Below are positions 19,001-26,951 of a stretch of 35,245 nucleotides of DNA, piece after piece. The notes below the pieces were generated by a model. It was given only the letters and a program-made list of their open reading frames with translations, was not told the DNA's origin and ran no database searches. Origin of the DNA: Saccharicrinis sp. (lineage in GTDB: Bacteria > Bacteroidota > Bacteroidia > Bacteroidales > Marinilabiliaceae); contig JAGXIP010000049.1 in assembly GCA_024635585.1 (NCBI GenBank), positions 1-35,245 of the forward strand, given 5' to 3'. Positions within the stretch are counted from its first letter, which is position 1, and every line of letters begins with the position of its first letter. Position numbers and translations under genes: made by a program.

Positions 19001-20020
19001 AATATGGTAAAATGGCAACAAATTAGGATCGTACAAATTGATACCACTTCCTATTGTTGTGATCCATATCCTGCCTGAACCATCAATAAGAACATCTGAT
19101 AATGCATTGGTGTTTAAGGAAGAAGAAACATCATCTTTGTACGTATACCTTTTTTTTATTTCATAATTTTCATCCAGAATGATCAGTCCCTCTCCATCAG
19201 TCAAAACCCCGATGTCATTTTCGTTTATGTAGAATATTTCCTTAACGACTGTCTTACTTTTATATAAGAAATCCAATGATTTTATCCTTCTCCGGATATC
19301 AAAATTCAACCCGATCACATACACACCGTTGTTTAATGTGGCAAACCAAAAATTATTGTTTTTATCTTTAAAAGCAGTTAATACCCGATCAATAGAATCC
19401 GTCCCCTCCTGAAAAAGATGATCCATTATTCTGATTTTTGAATGATCTTTCCGGTTGATGAAAAAGCAACCGTTATTGGTAAGGCAAATCAGATTTTCAT
19501 CATCGTACTTAACGATATCATGTACGTAGTTGAAATTATCGAACATGTGAATCAAAACACGTTTAACAGGGTCAATGACATAAATATTACTATAACTTCC
19601 CAGCCATAGATAGCCGTCTTTATCCATATAAATGGAAACGATTCCACCGATAGGTATGTCTTCTTTCAATGTAAACGGGGAAAACAGGTCAAGGTCCGGA
19701 TTATACTTTAAAAGGCCTTTGTCCGAGCCGACCCAAAGATCGCCCACCGTATCCATCAAGAAAGTCCTTGCGCTGTTCGATTCAGCATAAGGCGACCTCT
19801 CCGTAATCAGATCATAATGTTTAAAACTACTTCCATCATAACTGTCTACACCGTTTCGTGTAGCAAACCACATCAAGCCTGCGGTGTCTTTTTCGACAGC
19901 GTAAACAATATTATGGCTTAATCCTTCCTGAATGGTGTAATAGTTAAAATTTACCTCTGCATTAGCTACAGGCGTAAGCCATGAAGTCATTAAAAATAAA
20001 ATAGATAATAAATGCCCCAT
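16016..20020 (-). CDS. Hybrid two-component system sensor/regulator (HTCS)
   Basis: This one-protein regulator (1334 residues from the chosen start) joins a periplasmic sensor to a cytoplasmic DNA-binding domain. In order it has: signal peptide (1-21), many Reg_prop beta-propeller blades (about 25-680; repeated DGLMWFATRNGV-type units), a Y_Y_Y domain (about 687-755), one membrane helix (about 768-791), HisKA with phospho-acceptor His815 in NIAHDIKTPLT, HATPase (LLSNAIKYTNEGG, DDGIGIPE, GCGVGLML), a receiver with Asp1118 in SDVMMPGMDG, and a C-terminal AraC-type HTH. All signalling residues are intact. The frame stays open to a GTG at 20128, but ATG 20020 gives a proper signal peptide and has GGGAGGAGAG just upstream, so I chose it. 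Such proteins activate the neighbouring PUL on binding an oligosaccharide. Confidence 0.96.
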   Translation of the reverse strand: MGHLLSILFLMTSWLTPVANAEVNFNYYTIQEGLSHNIVYAVEKDTAGLMWFATRNGVDSYDGSSFKHYDLITERSPYAESNSARTFLMDTVGDLWVGSDKGLLKYNPDLDLFSPFTLKEDIPIGGIVSIYMDKDGYLWLGSYSNIYVIDPVKRVLIHMFDNFNYVHDIVKYDDENLICLTNNGCFFINRKDHSKIRIMDHLFQEGTDSIDRVLTAFKDKNNNFWFATLNNGVYVIGLNFDIRRRIKSLDFLYKSKTVVKEIFYINENDIGVLTDGEGLIILDENYEIKKRYTYKDDVSSSLNTNALSDVLIDGSGRIWITTIGSGINLYDPNLLPFYHIHHVAENENSIRNNIGNSILNNSGREIWFGTQDGISIWNDEENRWRHLGVFNESNGNDNKIVLTMEKVSDKEIWIGSYGGGIDIYDLKTGARQHFKDIYQQSFAQNMDYIYDLFKDSKGNVWIASLRGQLMRIDLNSRKQFTYPVTQVYSIFEAKDGLIYVGTRSGFVIINEDDELVRFNTDSGIGLSSNSVHCFYESEDGKILMGTEGGGLNIFDPTKKSIQIFSKQDGLISNIINCILPDDNDRYWLSTSKGISTINLKNNKIVNYGLTDGLPVLSFTRGNGIRLDDGQLIFGGYEGYVKFDPNKIVQQEIPVTLKFLDFKVSNISAPIGGKDSPLKKHIDQTKEITLNYWQNSFTFDYTGINFTNSGQNQYSWKLEGFEDEWTPWTNNLSATYTNIQAGQYVFQLRARNPYGLSDSRSIKLFIQSPWWLSFWAVLIYFIVLLTAAFFILYVIQITYKEKQSIEKIQFFTNIAHDIKTPLTLIHTPLQKLFEENKLDEDSRNTIELAMQNAEKIKGIANQLLDFQKVDLKKMELNLEESNFVRHVKEISKSFNPLFEKKNIKFQLLTETPVLEFYYDKKIIEKIVNNLLSNAIKYTNEGGIVSIKIKVQGKQCILKISDDGIGIPEAQKKEIFKRYFRASNAVNSAEVGCGVGLMLVKQLVELLDGEISFTSKENKGTIFTVKLKIVLNPEFQASKKDSRYISVYEMDNKRDQQDKTIDAKEVDDNLPKLLIVEDNVDLQRFLEDSLAEMYAISIASNGNEALEILKKLDPDLIVSDVMMPGMDGRVLCHTLKQKIETCHIPIILLTALSSADHRVEGYNVGADAYIEKPFDMKVLISRIDNLLLIRKTLKGKFFKFDDSPNDIVYHNSLDQDFITKANEVVDREMENPDFDVEIFSEEMNVSRPVLYRKLKALTGQSPHEFIIYAKLRYSVKLLRSNQMSIKEVAYASGFSNSKYFSTTFKKYFDLTPSEFIKDNKDVLMPEENDGKNSTAV

Positions 20021-20146
20021 TGAAAATGCTCTCCTCCCTTTATTTGCTGCGCGCGTACGCACAAGCATAAGATAGGAAAATATTCCAATCCCGTCAAGAT
20101 ATTTTGTATTTCCGCCCTTCATCTCCACCTTTGTAAGTTTATTTAA

Positions 20147-20162
20147 AGGCTCAAATGAGCCT
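20147..20162. repeat. Small palindrome upstream of HTCS
   Basis: AGGCTC, AAAT, GAGCCT form a perfect 6-bp stem with a 4-base loop, followed on the plus strand by CAC and seven T. It could be a weak plus-strand terminator or an operator in the HTCS leader. Confidence 0.35.
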
Positions 20163-20435
20163 CACTTTTTTTCAAAATATTAGCTGTGCTTTGTTAGTTT
20201 TGAGGTATATTATTCCACCTTGCTAAATTAAACAGATAAAATGGATCGGGGGGTTTCCAATTGGTTCCAAAACATCCATCTTCAGTTCTTTTCAGCTTGA
20301 AATAAGTATACACACCGATAACCAAATGCAAGTCGAAACAACGACCTAGAATTAGACTTCCCTAAAAAGGTATTTACGTAATTTTAAACGTAAAAGTTCA
20401 AGCGATAATTTTCTTTCGCAAGTTCCGGTATATAG

Positions 20436-20482
20436 CTGTTATCCTGAAGAAATGCATGTATTGCATTTCTTCAGGATAACAG
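20436..20482. repeat. Perfect 21-bp inverted repeat with 5-base loop
   Basis: The arms 20436-20456 (beginning CTGTTATCCTGAAG) and 20462-20482 are perfectly complementary over 21 bp, with loop TGTAT. There is no following T run in either direction, so it does not look like an ordinary terminator. It sits alone in the non-coding gap between GH3-2 and the HTCS and would form a very stable RNA hairpin. Confidence 0.75.
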
Positions 20483-20644
20483 TGGGCTTGCAGAAAAGTG
20501 ATTTTAAAGGGACCAACTTCGCAGAAGCACACTTCTGAGTGTACGTATTCCCTTGTGGCGCAACCTCACGGAAGAGCTTAAATTTTGATCATCATTGGCA
20601 TAAATCCATATCAAAACATCCGGCGATTAGAAACACGGCAATAA

Positions 20645-22846
20645 TCAATCAACAAGCTCAAACTTTACCTTCTGATTATTAACGATCAGATAAAAATCGC
20701 CACTTTCCAAATGCTTTTTCCCATCGGCATCAGGAAAGCTTAAGTCACGCATAGGATCAATCTCGAACCGGTATAACATTTTTTCTCCTGCATTTATCTC
20801 TTTCTTTTCAAAGTATTTTAATTCTTTCATTGGACGGGTAATTGAAGCAGCTGGATCCGAAATAAACCATAAAACGGCTTCCTTTCCTCCCAAAGCACCG
20901 GTATTGGTTACTTCAACTTCAGCGGTCAACTTTTCGTCTTTTCTGATTTTAGTGGCTGACAATTTAATGTTGTTATACTTATAAGCCGTATAGCTCAAAC
21001 CATGACCAAACCAATACAGTGGCTCCGTAGAGATATCCTGATATTTACCTTGCAAAGGCCGTGCACTCTGCCGCATATTATAGTATATAGGAATTTGCCC
21101 CGAAGTCAATGGAAAAGTAATTGCCAACTTCCCTGATGGATTGATTTTTCCTGATAAAATACCTGCAAGTGCAGATCCCCCGGCAACACCTGGTTGCCAA
21201 ATTTCAAGAATGGCATCTGACAGAGGTTCCAGTCTATTCAGCTCCAGCGGACGACCGTTGGAGAGAATCAGAACAATAGGTTTTCCGGTTTGAGCTAAAG
21301 CCTCCACTAGTTTTTCCTGAACATCCGGTAGAGCAATACTTGATCGTGAGGCATTCTCGCCGCTCCATTCTTTTTTCTCTCCCAAGCAAACCAAGATAAT
21401 TTCTGATTTTTGGGCTGCTTCCAATGCTTCTTTAAAACCGGATTCATCATTTCCATCAAAGTCACACCCTTTTGCATAATTAAATACTACAGAATTCCCA
21501 AATTCATTATTTAAGCCTTCAAAAATGGTCTCGGCATCATCGGCCTTGCTAAGCGTGGCCCAAGCACCTATTAAACTTTCCTTGTTCTTAACCATTGGTC
21601 CGACAAGGGCAATTTGCTTAAACGATTTTGATAAAGGTAATGTCTGTGCATCGTTTTTAAGTAATACCATGGACTCTGCTGCCAGTTTATTGGCAATTGC
21701 CCGACTTTCGGGTTGAAGATACCTGGATTGTTCATCCACAACCGGGGTATATGGCTGATCGAACAAACCCAGCCTGAACTTAATCCGGAGAACACGGCTT
21801 ACAGCATCGTCTATCTTCTCCATCGGAATTTTCCCTTCGGCAACCAATTCTGCTAGATTGTCCAAATATACATTGTCCTTCATATCCATTTCCAATCCTG
21901 ACATAAAAGCCTTATATCCCGCTTCTTTCCTGTCAGATGCAAAGCCCTGATCAATTAGTTGATCTATGGCATTCCAATCCGACACAACGAATCCATCAAA
22001 CCCCCACCGTTCCTTTAAAATTTCCGTCAATGTATAATAATTGGCAGTTGCGGGTATCCCACTTATGTCATTAAAAGAGGCCATGACAGTTACCGCCCCG
22101 GCCTTTATACAAGCTTCGTATGGAACCAAGTAGGTTTCCCACAACGATTGCCGCGAAATATCAGAATAATGATAATCACGGCCCCCTTCGGACTCACCAT
22201 AACCTACAAAGTGTTTTAAACAGGAGGCAATGGAATATGGATCGGATAGGTTTTCGCCCTGATATCCTTTAACAGAAGCAGAACCAAATACACCATTTGT
22301 GTATGGATCTTCTCCATATCCTTCGGCCACACGCCCCCACCGTCCGTCTCTGGCAATATCAATCATTGGGGAAAATGTCCAATCAATTCCTGACAGCTTA
22401 GCTTCCTTTGCTGCTACAGCACACGCTTTAGTAACCAGATCAGGATTCCATGAGCATGCCTGTGCAAGTGAAATAGGATATACGGTTCGAAAACCATGAA
22501 TAACATCAAAGCCGAATAACATAGGGATACCTAGCCGGCTATTTTCCATTGAATTTTTCTGAATTTGGTTGCGTGCAATAGGATTATCATTTTGATAAAT
22601 AATAGAGCCTAAACCAGCAGGAATATTTTGGACCACTTTACCTACATTATTGGGGTTTAGATTTCTACCCGAAACCCACTGGTTCAACTGAAGGATTTTT
22701 TCTTCCAGGTTCATCCTTGAAACCAAATCCTTCACTCGTGCTTCAACGGAAGCCTCTGAATCTTTATAAATCATTTTCTGTCCGGCTACAGATCCTATAT
22801 ATAAAACCTGTCCCAGTACTAGCAATAGTAATATTTTTCTTTTCAT
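20645..22846 (-). CDS. bglX-like: GH3 beta-glucosidase-type enzyme (BglX-like), periplasmic
   Basis: This 733-residue family 3 glycoside hydrolase has a cleavable signal peptide (about 1-22, ending SVAGQ) and no lipobox, so it is predicted to be soluble in the periplasm, unlike the GH3 lipoprotein at 925-3222. Key motifs are ARDGRWGRVAEGYGED (165-180), KHFVGYG (211-217), nucleophile Asp290 in GFVVSDW, and SGENASRSS with Glu497 as probable acid/base. The C-terminal fibronectin-III-like domain (about 635-730; TNTGALGGKEAVLWF) is complete. It probably cleaves imported oligosaccharides to monomers. It is transcribed toward the HTCS, 624 bp away, and follows the GH9 gene after 168 bp. Activity on beta-glucosides is the family default; beta-xylosidase is possible. 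Confidence 0.95.
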   Translation of the reverse strand: MKRKILLLLVLGQVLYIGSVAGQKMIYKDSEASVEARVKDLVSRMNLEEKILQLNQWVSGRNLNPNNVGKVVQNIPAGLGSIIYQNDNPIARNQIQKNSMENSRLGIPMLFGFDVIHGFRTVYPISLAQACSWNPDLVTKACAVAAKEAKLSGIDWTFSPMIDIARDGRWGRVAEGYGEDPYTNGVFGSASVKGYQGENLSDPYSIASCLKHFVGYGESEGGRDYHYSDISRQSLWETYLVPYEACIKAGAVTVMASFNDISGIPATANYYTLTEILKERWGFDGFVVSDWNAIDQLIDQGFASDRKEAGYKAFMSGLEMDMKDNVYLDNLAELVAEGKIPMEKIDDAVSRVLRIKFRLGLFDQPYTPVVDEQSRYLQPESRAIANKLAAESMVLLKNDAQTLPLSKSFKQIALVGPMVKNKESLIGAWATLSKADDAETIFEGLNNEFGNSVVFNYAKGCDFDGNDESGFKEALEAAQKSEIILVCLGEKKEWSGENASRSSIALPDVQEKLVEALAQTGKPIVLILSNGRPLELNRLEPLSDAILEIWQPGVAGGSALAGILSGKINPSGKLAITFPLTSGQIPIYYNMRQSARPLQGKYQDISTEPLYWFGHGLSYTAYKYNNIKLSATKIRKDEKLTAEVEVTNTGALGGKEAVLWFISDPAASITRPMKELKYFEKKEINAGEKMLYRFEIDPMRDLSFPDADGKKHLESGDFYLIVNNQKVKFELVD

Positions 22847-23014
22847 TTTAATAACTGATTAATTACATAGTTTCAATTTCTTAAGAATAATGATGCTGCT
22901 TTTTCGGAAGAAACTTCAACATTTTCTTCTCCTTTCATTTCTTATACATGAGAAGAAAACATGTTTACAGCAAGTATGAGAACACACCCCTGTGTGAAAT
23001 GTCAAGTTTTAGTA

Positions 23015-25405
23015 CTAGTGTCGTGTCGCCAGATAACCCCAAACATAAGCATTCGGTGCGATATTGCGGTGTACCGTGAATTCGCACATCGGCGAAAAGG
23101 TGCCGACATCAAACCACGACTCCAGCGCAGGCCAGGTTGTGGCCATAGGATAAATGAACTGCCTGAACTGTTCCACTCTATTGACCCAATTGCCCGGTAG
23201 TTTGTTTTGTGGATCATATGGCCCGTTCGTCGTAAGACCCGGTGGAAGTGGCTGATGGCTGACATAAGAATCCTCATGCACCATTCGTTGCTGAGTCTTG
23301 ACACCGACTCCGGACGTATAGCACACATTTAGTGGATTTGCCCCAGCCCCCATTTGGCACGACAGTATAGTGGCACTTAGGTATTTTTCGTCCTGTGTAA
23401 GATAGTGGGCACGAACCAGACTCACCGCATATGGAATGACAGATGAACTGTAAGCTATCTCCTCTTTGCCCTTTGTGCCAACCCAACTAAATGCGGTTTC
23501 ATTGATGGCGGCAATACAGGAGTTCGCATCGGCCAATAATGCACGTTTAAAGTTTTCCTTGACTGCCTGATTCATCCCAGGTCGATCTGTCAAATAATAT
23601 ACCCAGCCGGCTTCGGTTTGACGGTCAAATACACCGGAGCCTCGCTTATGGCCATCATACTTGGCCGATGGTTCCGTAAAGCGTGTTGCTTCCAGATACA
23701 TATTATGCCACTTTGAATCGCCGGTCAGTCGAAAGAACTCTGCTGCAGCCAAGATGCGTGAGACATTTTTGCCACTGCCACGTTCTTTTGATTGCGGATG
23801 ATTTTCAGCCCATTCAAAGGCCCTCAGAGCGCTGTCGAAATAATCTTTGGCCTTTTCCGGATGTGTATCTTCCAGAATAAAAGCCACGTGCGCAGCCACC
23901 CCCGCATAATCATAGCTCATCGGCACAGTCGGTGGGTAAGCTAGGACATCGAGGGATTCCTGCCAGCTGCCTTCCCCGCGGCGCGGATGTTCGGAGGAGT
24001 TGATGCCTGGACGGATACCACCTTCCTGAACCTGGGTGCGTTTGCAAAAATCAACCAACCACAGTGCCTCATCCAGCAAATCCGGCAGGTCATTTGTCGA
24101 TTCGGGCACGTTAAGATTCACCTTGTTGAAGGTTGAAGGTGATAAGTCATAGAGGTCCAACATCAGCCGTGGAACGTAAATATGTAACGGACGACGATCC
24201 CAATCGCCCGCATCCATATAGCCGCCCCACGCATCGGGAACGATCTGGTCGGTCTTGAAACCAAGCCTCTGAAATCCAACGGTGCGTTCCCCGTCTTTCG
24301 CGGGCCGTGTTTCATACACTTTCACGCCATCATCAGGATGGAAGCCACGGGGACGGACAAAGGGAGTGTACGGCAGCCCCAATGCGATGCCGCTGCGTTG
24401 ATGGTATAGACCGCGAACTGACACATAGAACGCGTCCATCCATGCGCCTTCGGTAATTGGGAAGGGCAATGAAGATCCGACGCCTTCAACACTAACGCAA
24501 TACATTCCAGGGGTCTTATATGCACTAAAATTCATTTCATAAACATTGGCCTTTATGTGACTCTCCTGACCGTTTTCCAGCTCCGTTGCGCGCGTGTCTA
24601 ATTGCACTGAACCATCAAATACCGCTTGCCCGGTCTTCTGGTCGATCAGGGAGAACTTCAGTCCGTTAGGATAGCTCAGTCCGCCACCGTCGCCCATCCA
24701 GCACGATAGAAATGCAGTTTTTATCGGATCGTCGGGTCGAAAGCCGATTTGGCTTACGTGTACCACATCGCTGGGTAACACAGTTGGATCATAAGTGAAC
24801 GAGACCGAAGACGATTGTAATTGGCCGTTTTCGAATTCAACGGTGTAGTGCTTACCAATCTCCAATGGCTCTGGAAGTGTTAAGTATAGGAAATGATCCT
24901 GCGGGCTCTCATTCTTTTCTGCATTCTTGGTGAAATCGAACGGACGGCTCTTGCGATTGACTATCACGGGCGTGATTCCATCGGCAAAATAAGCATCATC
25001 GCTCGATGTAATGCTGTAACTATCGGGATTGACGGCCCATTCCACATTTAATGGCTCGCCAACCAATCGATCTACGGTAAACAATATCTTTCCATCCGCG
25101 CCCACCAGCGTACCAATTAGATGGCCATCGCGCCAAACCAAGCGATACAATCCCTGGTTGATCTCATCACCGGGATGGTTTTCGTATGGGATTTGACTCC
25201 CATGCTCCACGTCTTGAGCCCGTATTTTGACCAGAATGATGTTTGGCGCAACACATCCGACTTCTTGGGCTTGAGGTAGTGCCATCGTTCCCGCAAAAGA
25301 AACAGTGGCTAATATCCAGAAAAACCATACAAATGATAGGAATTTGATTTTTGGAACGTCAGCCCCGATGGCTGAAATTAACTTTTTTGAATCGCTTTTA
25401 TTCAT
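23015..25405 (-). CDS. GH9 endoglucanase-like enzyme with N-terminal Ig-like domain
   Basis: This 796-residue protein has a signal peptide (hydrophobic core about 22-40), an extra N-terminal beta domain (about 50-205), a CelD_N/Ig-like domain (about 210-300; HVSQIGFRPDDP) and a GH9 alpha/alpha-barrel. Catalytic features are DAGDWDRR, with Asp398 and Asp401 as base and water-binding pair, and Glu775 in CEFTVHRNIAPNAY as acid. The region around NPLNVCYTSGVG matches the GH9 signature block. GH9 enzymes cut beta-1,4-glucans and related chains by inversion; some are exo-acting glucosidases. Base composition is visibly richer in G+C than its neighbours (for example 33 of 60 bases at 24241-24300), which suggests separate acquisition. 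It is divergent from GH27. Confidence 0.92.
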   Translation of the reverse strand: MNKSDSKKLISAIGADVPKIKFLSFVWFFWILATVSFAGTMALPQAQEVGCVAPNIILVKIRAQDVEHGSQIPYENHPGDEINQGLYRLVWRDGHLIGTLVGADGKILFTVDRLVGEPLNVEWAVNPDSYSITSSDDAYFADGITPVIVNRKSRPFDFTKNAEKNESPQDHFLYLTLPEPLEIGKHYTVEFENGQLQSSSVSFTYDPTVLPSDVVHVSQIGFRPDDPIKTAFLSCWMGDGGGLSYPNGLKFSLIDQKTGQAVFDGSVQLDTRATELENGQESHIKANVYEMNFSAYKTPGMYCVSVEGVGSSLPFPITEGAWMDAFYVSVRGLYHQRSGIALGLPYTPFVRPRGFHPDDGVKVYETRPAKDGERTVGFQRLGFKTDQIVPDAWGGYMDAGDWDRRPLHIYVPRLMLDLYDLSPSTFNKVNLNVPESTNDLPDLLDEALWLVDFCKRTQVQEGGIRPGINSSEHPRRGEGSWQESLDVLAYPPTVPMSYDYAGVAAHVAFILEDTHPEKAKDYFDSALRAFEWAENHPQSKERGSGKNVSRILAAAEFFRLTGDSKWHNMYLEATRFTEPSAKYDGHKRGSGVFDRQTEAGWVYYLTDRPGMNQAVKENFKRALLADANSCIAAINETAFSWVGTKGKEEIAYSSSVIPYAVSLVRAHYLTQDEKYLSATILSCQMGAGANPLNVCYTSGVGVKTQQRMVHEDSYVSHQPLPPGLTTNGPYDPQNKLPGNWVNRVEQFRQFIYPMATTWPALESWFDVGTFSPMCEFTVHRNIAPNAYVWGYLATRH

Positions 25406-25476
25406 AATTCGAAAATATTATTTATTCAATTGGCTATTGACAATAGTAGCCTTTCTTAAGAATGATTCATAGAATA

Positions 25477-25491
25477 GTTCAACGATTGAAC
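25477..25491. promoter_or_regulatory. 6-bp inverted repeat (GTTCAA/TTGAAC)
   Basis: Perfect 6-bp arms with a 3-bp spacer lie about 72 bp upstream of the GH9 start codon. The geometry suits a dimeric DNA-binding protein. The binder is unknown. Confidence 0.3.
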
Positions 25492-25547
25492 AGATATTGG
25501 AATCATCTGAATAAAAAAAGGACGTTCCTCCGTGTTAATTTATCTGT

Positions 25548-25565
25548 GCATAGTTTAAATTATGC
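25548..25565. promoter_or_regulatory. 18-bp near-perfect palindrome between GH9 and GH27
   Basis: GCATAGTTTAAATTATGC reads the same on both strands apart from one mismatched pair. It lies near the middle of the divergent intergenic region, 158 bp before the GH27 start, and is a candidate operator. Confidence 0.3.
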
Positions 25566-25674
25566 AAAAACGGCATGGAAACCTTATCATTAAATTGATG
25601 TCAGACTTGCGTGTTTTGATCGGAAAGCGAACCCAATTGAGTATATTCAAAACCCTTTACTGAGTGATTATGTA

Positions 25675-25682
25675 TAAATTTG
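25675..25682 (+). promoter_or_regulatory. Candidate -7 box for the GH27 operon
   Basis: TAAATTTG fits the Bacteroidota TAnnTTTG consensus exactly and lies 40 bp upstream of the GH27 ATG. No good TTTG -33 box is seen; TTTA at 25656 is too close. Confidence 0.45.
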
Positions 25683-25722
25683 AATCAATTAATTTTAATA
25701 TTCATGACTAAACTAAATTACG

Positions 25723-26922
25723 ATGTATAAAATCATTCGATTGTCCATTTTTTCGTTATTATTTTTCGTTTCAGCTTCTTGTTCTTATGCTACCTGTCCT
25801 CATAATCCACCACCCCCGATGGGATGGAACAGCTACAACTGGTTTGGATTGGACATTAACGAAAAGGTAATCAGCGATGCCATTGATGCATTGGTTTCAA
25901 CCGGATTGCGCGACATGGGCTTCGATCATATTATTATCGATGGTGGCTGGAGAGGAGACACGCTCAATGCGGATGGCACCATTCCTATAAATCTGGAACG
26001 GTTTCCAAACGGTATCAAGGTGCTGATAGATAAAGCCCATCAAAATGGACTGAAAGTTGGCATCCATACCTGCCCTGGCATAAAAGACTGTGCCGGAAGA
26101 ACAGTTGGAGGATATGGAAATGAAGAAGTCCACCTGAAGCAGTTGATTGAGCTGGAAGTGGACTACATTAAACTGGATTGCTGCGGCTGTCAACGGATAC
26201 CGGGAACCACGCCCGAAGAAATCTTTACCAAATGGAGAAAATTATTGGATGAAACCGGAACAGATATTTTCCTAAGCGGAAGTGCGGGTTTTTCCATTAA
26301 ACCGGAGACCTGGAAGGAACGGGTACCGTATGTTTTTGATATGTGCCGCACAACCGGAGATATTGCGTGTTATGCAATTTCAGAAGCCCGCTTTGACGGG
26401 GATGGAAAAAATAACAGCATCATGCAGATTGCTGATATAAACAACAGAATGGCTTCGGTGGCTGGAAATGGCTACTGGAACGACCCGGATATGATGGTGA
26501 TTGGAGATCCTGCGCTCACCTATGAGGAACAGGAAGCCCATATGGCTCTGTGGTGTATCATGACTGCCCCTTTGATCCTCGGCAATGACCCTTCGAACAT
26601 GGGTGAAACTGAACGTAAGCTACTCTTCAATGAAGAGGTGATCGCCGTTGATCAAGACCCTACCGAACAAGGTCGTAAGATTAAGGTAGATGGGAAAACA
26701 GAGATATGGCTTAAGAACCTGGCCGACGGAAGCAAGGCTGTGATCCTGCTGAACCGCGATACAACCGCACAAAACATTAAACTGGGAGCAGGCGACATGG
26801 ATATGAACGGCGCCTTTTTAGCCCGGGATATTTTCAAAAAGGAAGATTTGGGCGCTTTTGATGGCATTTTTCAGGCAGAAGTGGCACCACACGGTGTTAA
26901 ATTCTTAAAAATCACCAACTAA
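25723..26922 (+). CDS. GH27 alpha-galactosidase-type enzyme
   Basis: This 399-residue family 27 retaining glycoside hydrolase removes terminal alpha-galactose (or alpha-N-acetylgalactosamine) residues. The signal peptide runs to about residue 23; a VSASC motif at Cys20 could make it a lipoprotein. The barrel starts with PPMGWNSYNWFG (31-42). The nucleophile is Asp152 in YIKLDCCG and the acid/base is Asp213 in CRTTGDI. NDPDMMVIG and MTAPLILGND complete the family pattern. A small C-terminal beta domain follows (about 315-399). It is the first gene of the plus-strand block, with 29 bp to the next gene, and probably trims alpha-galactosyl branches so that backbone enzymes can act. Beta-L-arabinopyranosidase activity is a known alternative within GH27. 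Confidence 0.94.
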   Translation: MYKIIRLSIFSLLFFVSASCSYATCPHNPPPPMGWNSYNWFGLDINEKVISDAIDALVSTGLRDMGFDHIIIDGGWRGDTLNADGTIPINLERFPNGIKVLIDKAHQNGLKVGIHTCPGIKDCAGRTVGGYGNEEVHLKQLIELEVDYIKLDCCGCQRIPGTTPEEIFTKWRKLLDETGTDIFLSGSAGFSIKPETWKERVPYVFDMCRTTGDIACYAISEARFDGDGKNNSIMQIADINNRMASVAGNGYWNDPDMMVIGDPALTYEEQEAHMALWCIMTAPLILGNDPSNMGETERKLLFNEEVIAVDQDPTEQGRKIKVDGKTEIWLKNLADGSKAVILLNRDTTAQNIKLGAGDMDMNGAFLARDIFKKEDLGAFDGIFQAEVAPHGVKFLKITN

Positions 26923-26951
26923 TTTTAAGGTTACCCTCTAAAATAAACGTT

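Larger units (their letters stand above)
20021..20644. other. Gap between GH3-2 and HTCS
   Basis: No gene is recognised in this 624-bp gap. It holds the strong SD-like stretch before ATG 20020, a 6-bp stem-loop palindrome (20147-20162), the perfect long hairpin at 20436-20482 and a minor 6-bp inverted repeat at 20522-20537. The HTCS may have its own promoter here, but no convincing -7 box was found. Confidence 0.5.
25406..25722. other. Divergent promoter region between GH9 and GH27
   Basis: This 317-bp region is shared by two divergent transcripts. It contains GTTCAA-CGA-TTGAAC (25477-25491), a near-perfect 18-bp palindrome GCATAGTTTAAATTATGC (25548-25565; one mismatched pair) and a -7-like box toward GH27. 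Regulators such as the HTCS may bind here. No coding signal is seen. Confidence 0.5.

Noticed and set aside
20021..20128. N-terminal extension of the HTCS to GTG 20128
   Set aside because: The added 36 residues precede a proper signal peptide, and ATG 20020 has a strong ribosome-binding site.
23002..23328. 108-codon minus-strand frame
   Set aside because: It overlaps the GH9 C-terminal coding region, which has clear catalytic motifs in its own frame.
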